From Rhodoferax sp. (GTDB lineage Bacteria; Pseudomonadota; Gammaproteobacteria; Burkholderiales; Burkholderiaceae_C): a stretch of DNA of 12,644 bases. Shown here piece after piece: positions 6,841 through 12,644 of the stretch (its first letter is position 1; the number at the start of each line of letters is the position of its first letter). The translations under genes and the position numbers were made by a program. A model generated the notes under the pieces. It worked only from the letters and a program-made list of their open reading frames with translations. It was not told the origin of the DNA and ran no database searches. The stretch is from assembly GCA_020048795.1 (NCBI GenBank), contig JAIFMA010000181.1, forward strand, positions 1 to 12,644, in the 5' to 3' direction.

Positions 6841-6953
6841 TGTGGTTTTCAAACCTGTGGCTTTCACTATAAAGCCTGCTACTTACATTGCATCGCTTTG
6901 CCCCCGCAAGCAAGATCGAAACTGATAACACGGGGAACGCATTAGTCTGTCAA

Positions 6954-7665
6954 ATGACAGATCCAAAAGCGTCAACGCAAGTCAAGTATGTGTTGTTCGG
7001 GTTGGCCGTCTTTTATGCCACTGCATGTCCTGCCGACTCGGCCAATTCGAAACACGAGAAGTGGGGTTCATTGACCCAAGCTGAAAATGAAGACCGATCC
7101 ACGGACGATCAGAATATCTTGGCCTGGGTCGTTGATTCAGGCAACAACGGGGGTATGCCATTCATTGTCTTGGACAAAAAAGAGGCCATGGTCTAATTTT
7201 TTCAAACCGATGAAGAACTGGTCGGCACCGCACCTGCCTTGATTGGATCAGCAATCGGTGATCATTCAGTTTCGGGTATTGGCGAACGCAAGCTGTCCGC
7301 TATTCTCCCCATCGAACGCACCACTCCAGCAGGCCGTTTTGTTGAGTTTCTAGACCGAGATATGCAGGGCAAGGGAATCTTGTGGATTGACTACGATACA
7401 GCCCTTTCCTTGCATCCGGTGATCACCTGCAACAAAAGCGAGCATCACGCCCCGAGCGATTGGCCACGGCAACGCCACTCGACAACCGAATCACCTATGA
7501 CTGCATCAACGTACCGGTTGACTACTTTAAAACGTTGTTCATCCAGCATTTGTGGGCGCCACCGGCCTTGTCTATGTCCTGCCAGAAACACGACCAGGCA
7601 TGCCGCCTTCTTGGGGCTTACGCCATTGGTATTTCAGGTCATTGATTCCGTATTTATTCTCGTGA
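6954..7665 (+). pseudogene. Decayed L,D-transpeptidase (YkuD-type) gene
   Basis: Three frames must be joined to read one protein. Frame A from about 6954 (or a TTG at 6888) starts with a secretion-signal-like segment (VKYVLFGLAVFYATACPADSA) and continues ILAWVVDSGNNGGMPFIVLDKKEAMV to a TAA at 7194-7196; the same frame then resumes with ELVGTAPALIGSAIGDHSV, GIGERKLSAILPIERTTPAG and ILWIDYDTALSLH. Near 7446-7457, in a run of C, a base is missing and the reading passes to a second frame with ERLATATPLDNRITYDCINV and PVDYF. Near 7541-7548 a further shift gives FVGATGLVYVLPETRPG, ending at TGA 7663-7665. The set TPAGRF, LSLH and S/T-x-GCIN-V is that of L,D-transpeptidases, periplasmic enzymes that cross-link peptidoglycan. 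The catalytic Cys codon remains (7502-7504) but the usually invariant Gly before it is Asp. The exact C-terminus is uncertain; an ending at 7645 in the second frame is also possible. The gene is dead or nearly so. Confidence 0.8.
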
Positions 7666-7675
7666 GCCGGTTTCA

Positions 7676-8593
7676 TTACTCAATATTCTGCACCTGTTCA
7701 CGCATCTGCTCGATCAGCACCTTCATATCGACCGAGATGCGCGTCAGCTCCAGTGCGGCAGATTTTGAGCCCAGCGTATTGGCTTCGCGGTGCAACTCCT
7801 GGATCAGGAAGTCCAGCCGTTTGCCGATCTCGCCGCCCTGGTTGACCAGCCGTTCAAGCTCGTCAAGATGTGAGGCCAGCCGGGTCAGCTCTTCTGCCAC
7901 ATCAATGCGAATGGCAAACGCAGTGGCTTCGGCCAAGGCGCGGTCGTGCGCCATCTCGGGCATGGGGGTGCCGTCCGTCAGCGACATGGCTTCGGCCCAG
8001 CGGTCCATGAAGCGCTGGCGCTGCTGTGCCACCAGTTGCGGAATCAGCGGTGCCGCCTGGGTCGACAAGGTGCGCAACTGGCCAATCCGGTCCAGCAACA
8101 TCAGCGCCAGCCGGGCACCCTCGCGTTCGCGCGCTGTCATCAAGGCCTGCAGCGCGGTCTCGGTCAGCCCAACCAGTTCCTGCTGCCAGTCGTGCTCAGC
8201 CGTGGGGTCGCGACTGCCGAGCCCGATGACTTCGGCAACACTCAAGGCGCGGGCATCAGGTAGCCAGGCTTTGACGTTGTCCTGAATGGCGTTGAGCCGT
8301 TGCAACAGCCGTATCGAAGGTTCGGCCACCAGGGCCGGCACACTGCTTTCAATGGATACCCGCAATTCGACTTTGCCGCGCTTGAGCCGTGCGCCGAGCT
8401 TTTCGCGCAGGGCCGGCTCAAAAGACCGGAGTTCTTCAGGCAAACGAAATGACAAATCAAGGAAACGGCCATTCACCGAGCGGATCTCGATGCCCAACTG
8501 GCTGGCCGTGCTGCTTTTGCTTTCTTGCTCCGGCGTGTTGTTGGCGGTGCTGTGCTGGGCACAGGCATAACCGGTCATGCTGTAAACTGACAT
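7676..8593 (-). CDS. yicC: YicC/YloC-family endoribonuclease
   Basis: The product is 305 aa. The family opening MTGYA is at 6-10, followed by IEIRSVNGRFLDLSFRLPEE (35-54) of the YicC N-terminal domain, and the C-terminal DUF1732 signature is complete: EIGKRLDFLIQELHREANTLGSKSA (255-279), ending VLIEQMREQVQNIE. Members are cytoplasmic oligomeric endoribonucleases; E. coli YicC takes part in small-RNA turnover. The protein is a little longer than usual (about 290 aa) because of a polar Ser/Thr/Gln/Glu-rich insert at about 13-32 between the first motif and the first conserved strand. MSVYSMTGYA is a common start; no strong Shine-Dalgarno is seen before it. The gene is divergent from the kinase gene across a 75-bp gap in which TATTCT (minus strand, 8621-8626) is a possible -10 for yicC. 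In relatives gmk often follows yicC; here a decayed gene does. Confidence 0.95.
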   Translation of the reverse strand: MSVYSMTGYACAQHSTANNTPEQESKSSTASQLGIEIRSVNGRFLDLSFRLPEELRSFEPALREKLGARLKRGKVELRVSIESSVPALVAEPSIRLLQRLNAIQDNVKAWLPDARALSVAEVIGLGSRDPTAEHDWQQELVGLTETALQALMTAREREGARLALMLLDRIGQLRTLSTQAAPLIPQLVAQQRQRFMDRWAEAMSLTDGTPMPEMAHDRALAEATAFAIRIDVAEELTRLASHLDELERLVNQGGEIGKRLDFLIQELHREANTLGSKSAALELTRISVDMKVLIEQMREQVQNIE

Positions 8594-8668
8594 GGGGCTG
8601 CTTATTCAGTGAAATGAATTCGAGAATAACCCGGTTCTGATGCCACTTGAAGCACTTCAATTGAAAAA

Positions 8669-9676
8669 ATGTCCAAGTCCAAGCCCTCTCCTCTCCCACC
8701 CGACACGCAGATAGGCGGTTATCGGGTCATCCGCAGGGTTGCTGCGGGGGGCTTCGGCGTGGTTTATCTGGCCACCGGCACGGATGGTCAGCAGGTGGCC
8801 ATCAAGGAATACCTGCCAGCATCGCTGGCCACCCGCGAACCCGGTGCCTTGTCGCCGCAAGTACCACCCGACAAACTCTCGCTGTACCGATTGGGTCTGA
8901 AGAGTTTTTTTGAGGAAGGCCGTTCACTGGCCCAGATTTCTCACCCTTCGGTGGTGAGTGTGATGAACTTCTTCCGGGAAAACGACACGGTTTATATGGT
9001 GATGAACTACCTGGAGGGTGCCAGTCTGCAGGAATTCATCATCACTGCACGCGATCTCAAGCAGGCCAAAGTGTTCCGCGAATCCACCATCCGGTCACTT
9101 TTTGACGAGATTTTGCGCGGCCTGCGCATCGTTCATCAGCACAAGATGCTGCATCTGGATATCAAACCGGCCAATATCTTCATTACCGATGAAAACAAGG
9201 CGGTGCTGATTGATTTTGGCGCGGCCCGCGAGGTGCTGAGCAAAGAGGGCAATTTCATCCGCCCCATGTACACACCCGGTTTTGCCGCCCCGGAGATGTA
9301 CCGGCGTGACAGCACCATGGGCCCCTGGACCGACATTTACGCCATCGGTGCCTGCATGTACGCCTGCATGCAGGGTTTTCCGCCCAGCGAGGCACCCCAG
9401 CGCACGCCGGCCGACCGGATGGCGGTGGCCCTCAAGCGTTTGCAGGGGGTGTATTCAGACAACCTCATCGAAGTGGTGCAATGGTGCATGGCCCTGGACG
9501 CGCTGTCGCGGCCGCAGTCGGTGTTTGCCTTGCAAAAAGAACTTAACCGGGTGGGTGAGCGCCAATACACGCGTCTGAGTGTCGGCGAAAAGGTCCGTTT
9601 GCAGTTTGACAATATGGTTGAAGGGACCAAAAAGACGGTGGTCAAGGCAACCGACCTGGGCAAAAGGCCGGTATGA
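8669..9676 (+). CDS. Serine/threonine protein kinase (PknB-like, cytoplasmic)
   Basis: The 335-aa product is a Hanks-type protein kinase. Visible motifs: the glycine-rich loop AAGGFGVVYLA (25-35), the ATP-binding Lys K46 in VAIKEYLP, helix-C Glu in SFFEEGRSL (79-87), the catalytic loop LHLDIKPANIF (161-171) with D164 and N169, the metal-binding DFG (182-184), and APE (208-210). In the catalytic loop the Arg of HRD is Leu, so it is a non-RD kinase and activation-loop phosphorylation may not be needed. The EYLP motif and the insert after it are typical of a proteobacterial kinase subgroup. There is no membrane segment and no sensor domain; about 45 residues after the kinase lobe (290-335) are basic and helical-looking. 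The ATG at 8669 is preceded by an A-rich stretch, not a Shine-Dalgarno. It overlaps the phosphatase gene by 4 bp (ATGA), so the two are translationally coupled. The substrates are unknown. Confidence 0.95.
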   Translation: MSKSKPSPLPPDTQIGGYRVIRRVAAGGFGVVYLATGTDGQQVAIKEYLPASLATREPGALSPQVPPDKLSLYRLGLKSFFEEGRSLAQISHPSVVSVMNFFRENDTVYMVMNYLEGASLQEFIITARDLKQAKVFRESTIRSLFDEILRGLRIVHQHKMLHLDIKPANIFITDENKAVLIDFGAAREVLSKEGNFIRPMYTPGFAAPEMYRRDSTMGPWTDIYAIGACMYACMQGFPPSEAPQRTPADRMAVALKRLQGVYSDNLIEVVQWCMALDALSRPQSVFALQKELNRVGERQYTRLSVGEKVRLQFDNMVEGTKKTVVKATDLGKRPV

Positions 9677-10587
9677 AGTTTTCAGTTTTCCAGGTCAGTC
9701 GCAAGGGTGGGCGGGCCCAAAACGAAGACCGGATGGGCTACTGCTTCACCCGCGATGCGGCTGTTTTCATCTTGGCCGATGGCATGGGTGGACACCCCGA
9801 GGGCGAGGTGGCGGCACAAACTGCCTTGCGCGCTGTGGCCGACCTGTTTTTGAAACAGGCACAACCCGAGTTGCCCGATGTGACCACGTTTTTGTCCGAG
9901 GCCTTGCTGGCCGCACACCGGGAGATCCAGCGTTATGGCACCGACCGGGGCATGCTCGATTGCCCCAGAACCACGGTGGTGATTGCCGTGGTTCAAGCCG
10001 GCAGCGTGGCCTGGACCCATTGCGGCGACTCACGTTTTTACTTGCTACGCGGTGAGGCCCTGCTGACCCGAACCCGTGACCACTCGCTGATCGAACAAAA
10101 TCTGAGCCGACCACCCGAGACCCGGGTGGCCAAACGGCTGAACCGCAATGTCCTGTTTACCTGCCTGGGTTCACCCACTCGGCCAATTTTCAAGATCGAA
10201 GGTCCGGTGTCGCTGCAGCAGGGTGACCGCATCATGCTGTGCTCGGACGGTCTTTGGTCAACCGTGGCTGAGGCCGATATCGTGTCGGACTTGTGCCGCA
10301 AGCCGGTCAGCTTGGCGGTGCCCGATCTGGTTGAAAAAGCCCTGCGCCAGGGTGGAGCCTCTTCTGACAATGTGACCTGCCTGGCTTTTGAGTGGGAAAC
10401 TCCCGATGGTTTTGACACCACGCGGGGTGGCCCGTCGGTCGGCACCGCTGGGCGGGCGGACCATTCGTCCACCGTCCACGCCGAGTGGCCTGACACCCTG
10501 GTGGAACACTTCGACGATGCGGCCATAGAACGCTCGATTGCCGAAATCAACGCAGCCATCCGCCGCACAGCGGCACGTAAAGTTTGA
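9673..10587 (+). CDS. PP2C-family serine/threonine protein phosphatase
   Basis: The 304-aa product has all the metal-binding motifs of bacterial PP2C (PPM) phosphatases: NED with D19, LADGMGGHPEGE (D36), THCGDSRFYLLR (D119), LTRTRDHS, LCSDGLWSTV (D192) and SDNVTCLAFEW (D232). The two-metal catalytic centre should be intact. The core ends near 240; a tail of about 60 residues follows, first Gly/Ser/Thr-rich, then a helix EHFDDAAIERSIAEINAAIR, which is not part of the PP2C fold and might bind the kinase or a target. It starts inside the kinase stop codon (ATGA overlap), so it is made together with the kinase and probably reverses its phosphorylations. PP2C enzymes of this size usually act on the partner kinase as well. 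Confidence 0.95.
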   Translation: MKFSVFQVSRKGGRAQNEDRMGYCFTRDAAVFILADGMGGHPEGEVAAQTALRAVADLFLKQAQPELPDVTTFLSEALLAAHREIQRYGTDRGMLDCPRTTVVIAVVQAGSVAWTHCGDSRFYLLRGEALLTRTRDHSLIEQNLSRPPETRVAKRLNRNVLFTCLGSPTRPIFKIEGPVSLQQGDRIMLCSDGLWSTVAEADIVSDLCRKPVSLAVPDLVEKALRQGGASSDNVTCLAFEWETPDGFDTTRGGPSVGTAGRADHSSTVHAEWPDTLVEHFDDAAIERSIAEINAAIRRTAARKV

Positions 10588-10610
10588 GTTTATTTTTTTG
10601 AGGTGGACTG

Positions 10611-11336
10611 ATGACTGAATTCCTGCGCGCCAACGCGCGCCCGTTTGATGCCCTGCGCCCCGTGCGCATCACCCGCCACTTCACCATGCACGCCGAGGGC
10701 TCGGTGCTGATCGAATTTGGCCATACCCGGGTACTTTGCACCGCCTCCGTTGAAGAAAAAGTGCCCGGTCACAAAAAAGGTAGCGGTGAGGGCTGGGTCA
10801 CGGCCGAATACGGCATGTTGCCGCGTGCCACTCACACCCGCAGCGACCGCGAGGCGGCGCGTGGCAAACAATCTGGCCGCACCCAGGAAATCCAGCGCCT
10901 GATTGGCCGGGCCTTGCGCAGCGTGTTTGATCTGAAGCTGCTTGGCGAACGCACCATCCACCTGGACTGCGATGTGCTGCAGGCCGATGGTGGCACCCGC
11001 ACAGCCGCCATCACCGGGGCTTTTGTGGCTGCGCAGGACGCGGTGAATTGGCTGATCGGTCAAGGCAAACTGCTGCAGTCGCCGATTCGCGAGGCGGTGG
11101 CGGCCATTTCTGTGGGCATCGTGCAGGGTACGCCGTTGCTGGATCTGGAGTATCTGGAAGATTCAGCCTGTGATACCGACATGAACGTGGTGATGACGGC
11201 TTGCGGCCATTTTGTCGAAGTGCAAGGTACGGCCGAGGGGGCGGCGTTTACCCGCAGCGAGATGGATACCCTGCTGTCGCTGGCTGACAAGGGTATTGGC
11301 GAACTCATCCAGAAGCAGAAATTTGCTACTGAATAA
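10611..11336 (+). CDS. rph: Ribonuclease PH
   Basis: The 241-aa product has the normal length for RNase PH, a hexameric phosphorolytic 3'-5' exoribonuclease that trims tRNA precursors to the CCA end and also degrades structured RNA. Family features: the opening RPFDALRPVRITRHFTMHAEGS (10-31), the Arg-rich loop ATHTRSDREAARGKQSGRTQEIQRLIGRALR (73-103), the phosphate-binding DGGTRTAAITGAF (126-138), and the acidic active-site stretch DLEYLEDSACDTDMNVVMT (178-196). The complete C-terminal domain distinguishes it from the frameshifted rph of some E. coli K-12 strains. The ATG has an excellent Shine-Dalgarno (GAGGTGG, 10600-10606) and lies 23 bp after the phosphatase gene, in the same run. The stop codon lies inside a palindromic element shared with the start region of rdgB. 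Confidence 0.98.
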   Translation: MTEFLRANARPFDALRPVRITRHFTMHAEGSVLIEFGHTRVLCTASVEEKVPGHKKGSGEGWVTAEYGMLPRATHTRSDREAARGKQSGRTQEIQRLIGRALRSVFDLKLLGERTIHLDCDVLQADGGTRTAAITGAFVAAQDAVNWLIGQGKLLQSPIREAVAAISVGIVQGTPLLDLEYLEDSACDTDMNVVMTACGHFVEVQGTAEGAAFTRSEMDTLLSLADKGIGELIQKQKFATE

Positions 11337-11381
11337 GTAGCTACTAGCGCAATCCAGGAAAGGGCTAGAGCCCTATTTTTT
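11321..11381 (+). repeat. Palindromic intergenic element with hairpin and T run between rph and rdgB
   Basis: The 3' end of rph and the 45-bp gap hold a nested set of inverted repeats: GCTACT (11325-11330) with AGTAGC (11336-11341); CTAGCGC with GGGCTAG (one mismatch) further out; and AGGGCT-AG-AGCCCT (11361-11374) followed by A and six T. The string GTAGCTACTAGCGC...GGGCTAGAGCCCTATTTTTT looks like an abundant dispersed palindromic repeat I recall from Comamonadaceae genomes; that is memory, not a search. The last hairpin plus T run looks like a weak intrinsic terminator, but it sits between a Shine-Dalgarno-like GGAAAGG (11358-11364) and the rdgB ATG, so it could instead set or control rdgB translation. 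Confidence 0.55.
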
Positions 11382-11981
11382 ATGAAAATGCTATTGGCAT
11401 CCAACAACCCCGGAAAATTGGCCGAGTTGCAAACCCTGTTTGCACCACTGGGTTTCGAATTGATCACCCAGGGCAGTCTGGGTATTGACGAGGCACCAGA
11501 GCCGTATCACACCTTTGTCGAAAATGCCCTGGCCAAGGCGCGCCACGCGGCCCGGCACAGCGGTTTGCCAGCCCTGGCCGACGATGCCGGGCTGTGCGTC
11601 GATGCCTTCGGTGGTTTGCCCGGCGTGCAGACCGCTTTTTACGCCACCCAGTTCGGTTATCCCAAGAGTGATGACAACAATGTGCGCGCGCTGCTGGAAC
11701 AAATGCAGGGCCTCGCCCATCGCCGCGCCGCCATGGTCAGCACGCTGGTGGCGTTGCGCAGTGCAGAAGACCCCGAGCCACTGGTAGCGGTAGGCCGTGT
11801 GGTGGGTGAAATTGCCCAGGAGCCAGTGGGCAGCAACGGCTTTGGTTTTGATCCGGTGATGTTCATCCCGGCGTTCGGCCAGACCTTTGCCCAGTTACCC
11901 GTCGAGGTGAAAAACGCCAACAGCCACCGTGGCCGCGCAGCAGCCGCCATGGTGGCACTGATGCGTGAGCGCTGGCTGTGA
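11382..11981 (+). CDS. rdgB: RdgB/HAM1-family XTP/dITP pyrophosphatase
   Basis: The 199-aa product hydrolyses dITP, dXTP and ITP to the monophosphates and so keeps deaminated purines out of DNA and RNA. The family motifs are present in order: ASNNPGKLAEL (6-16), the substrate-site TFVENALAKARHAA (44-57), LADDAGLCVDAFGGLPGV (66-83) with the metal-binding Asp pair 68-69, GSNGFGFDPVMF (150-161), and the nucleobase/phosphate motif KNANSHRGRAA (177-187). The stretch FYATQFGYPKSDDNNVRALLEQM is typical of betaproteobacterial members. The start ATG at 11382 gives MKMLLASNN, which aligns with the usual MK-hydrophobic-ASNN opening. The only Shine-Dalgarno-like sequence is about 18 nt upstream, with a hairpin in between. 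The gene overlaps hemW by 4 bp. Confidence 0.97.
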   Translation: MKMLLASNNPGKLAELQTLFAPLGFELITQGSLGIDEAPEPYHTFVENALAKARHAARHSGLPALADDAGLCVDAFGGLPGVQTAFYATQFGYPKSDDNNVRALLEQMQGLAHRRAAMVSTLVALRSAEDPEPLVAVGRVVGEIAQEPVGSNGFGFDPVMFIPAFGQTFAQLPVEVKNANSHRGRAAAAMVALMRERWL

Positions 11982-12644
11982 CCGATGTCGTCACGGCCAG
12001 CGCAGCGCGCCAGACCATGATCCCGATCGAGCCGGTTTCACCAATCCCCGAGGCAACGGTAGCGCCGCGCGATATTCAGCACAGCATGCGCCCGGGCCTG
12101 CTGCAACTGGGCGCTTTGCCGCCCTTGTCGCTGTATCTGCACCTGCCCTGGTGCCTGCAAAAATGCCCGTATTGCGACTTCAATTCACATGCCGTACGCG
12201 CCACTGAGTTGCCCGAACAGCGCTACATCGACGCGCTGATGGCTGACCTGGAGACGGCGCTTCCGTTGATCTGGGGCCGCAGCGTCCACACCGTTTTTAT
12301 CGGTGGGGGTACCCCCAGCCTGTTTTCGCCACCCTCCATTGACCGACTGCTGAGCAGTGTCCGGGCGCGTGTACGCCTGGCAGCAGATGCCGAAATTACC
12401 CTGGAAGCCAACCCCGGCACATTCGAGAAAGACCGCTTTCGAGCCTTTCGAGATGCCGGCATCACGCGACTATCGGTCGGCGTACAGAGCTTCAATGATG
12501 GTTTTCTGGCAACCCTGGGCCGGGCTCATGACGCTGCCCAGGCGCTGGCTGCGGTGCACGAGGCGGCCCAGGTGTTTGATACCTTTAACCTCGACCTGAT
12601 GTACGCGCTGCCGGGCCAGACCCTGAACGACCTGCGCCAGGACC
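11978..12644 (+). CDS. hemW: Radical SAM heme chaperone HemW, partial
   Basis: The frame is open from the GTG at 11978 to the right edge (222 codons), so the C-terminal part is missing. The iron-sulfur motif reads WCLQKCPYCDF with Cys 59, 63 and 66; the position where HemN (oxygen-independent coproporphyrinogen oxidase) has a fourth Cys is Phe, which is the mark of HemW. Further motifs are FIGGGTPSLF, ITLEANPGTFEKDRF, RLSVGVQSF, LGRAHDAAQ and FNLDLMYALPGQT. HemW binds heme and is thought to deliver it to target enzymes such as respiratory proteins. I chose GTG 11978 because it overlaps the rdgB stop (GTGA), suggesting coupling; ATG 12017 or 12088 are alternatives, since conserved sequence only begins near residue 50 and no clear Shine-Dalgarno decides it. 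Confidence 0.95.
   Translation, partial: MTDVVTASAARQTMIPIEPVSPIPEATVAPRDIQHSMRPGLLQLGALPPLSLYLHLPWCLQKCPYCDFNSHAVRATELPEQRYIDALMADLETALPLIWGRSVHTVFIGGGTPSLFSPPSIDRLLSSVRARVRLAADAEITLEANPGTFEKDRFRAFRDAGITRLSVGVQSFNDGFLATLGRAHDAAQALAAVHEAAQVFDTFNLDLMYALPGQTLNDLRQD

Noticed and set aside
6670..6867. A 65-codon minus-strand frame with GLEPTTPTMSRWCSNQLSYAPE
   Set aside because: It is the reverse strand of the tRNA-Val gene. This peptide is a well-known false prediction seen opposite tRNA genes.
6774..7670. A genomic island or prophage inserted at tRNA-Val
   Set aside because: No integrase, no phage gene and no repeated tRNA 3' end are present in the window; the only recognisable content is one decayed chromosomal-type gene.
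7239..8285. Long plus-strand frame of 348 codons
   Set aside because: Only its first part is real remnant (L,D-transpeptidase). After about 7450 it is out of frame with that gene, and after 7676 it is opposite yicC and Ser/Arg-rich, as expected for a shadow frame.
9579..10055. Plus-strand frame of 158 codons
   Set aside because: It overlaps the kinase and phosphatase in another frame; Trp/Gly/Arg-rich composition typical of a GC-rich shadow.
1..12644. CRISPR array, insertion sequence, toxin-antitoxin or defence system
   Set aside because: No spaced repeat array, no transposase or terminal repeats and no defence or toxin motif could be found on either strand.

Overview
The window looks like ordinary chromosome from a betaproteobacterium of the order Burkholderiales, most likely the family Comamonadaceae (Rhodoferax/Polaromonas-like). 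The signs are the sequence character of RpoD with its long Lys/Ala-rich N-terminal extension, the 'YATQFGYPKSDDNN' type RdgB, an HSD10-like short-chain dehydrogenase, the yicC / Ser-Thr kinase / PP2C / rph / rdgB / hemW gene order, and an intergenic palindromic element of a type I recall from Comamonadaceae. The genus is inference; no search was run.

Layout. (1) 1-704, minus: the N-terminal two thirds or so of a periplasmic substrate-binding protein of the branched-chain amino acid (HAAT) ABC type, running off the left edge. It is divergent from (2) 802-1131, plus: a short Hsp20-family protein that seems to have lost a piece of its alpha-crystallin core. (3) 1310-3637 and 3889-5751, minus: rpoD and dnaG, the primase/sigma part of the macromolecular synthesis operon, transcribed dnaG then rpoD, with a perfect TATAAT -10 element in the gap. 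rpsU and yqeY are not upstream; instead (4) 5805-6563, minus, is an HSD10-like 3-hydroxyacyl-CoA dehydrogenase whose upstream region carries a striking AACGTN triple repeat. (5) 6697-6773, plus: tRNA-Val(GAC). (6) About 6774-7670: a stretch without intact genes that contains a decayed L,D-transpeptidase gene (one nonsense codon, at least two frameshifts, an altered active-site motif). (7) 7676-8593, minus: yicC endoribonuclease. (8) 8669 to the right end, plus: a tight gene run of Ser/Thr kinase, PP2C phosphatase (4-bp overlap), rph, rdgB and hemW (4-bp overlap, cut by the right edge).

Functionally this is a housekeeping region: transcription initiation and replication priming (rpoD, dnaG), RNA turnover and tRNA 3' processing (yicC, rph), nucleotide-pool cleaning (rdgB), heme trafficking (hemW), plus a kinase/phosphatase pair that probably forms a reversible phosphorylation switch with unknown targets. 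I found no clear new biological system. The observations most worth a second look are the internally deleted Hsp20, the L,D-transpeptidase pseudogene, the hairpin element between rph and rdgB that sits between a Shine-Dalgarno-like sequence and the rdgB start, the apparently leaderless dnaG promoter, and the repeat operator of the dehydrogenase.
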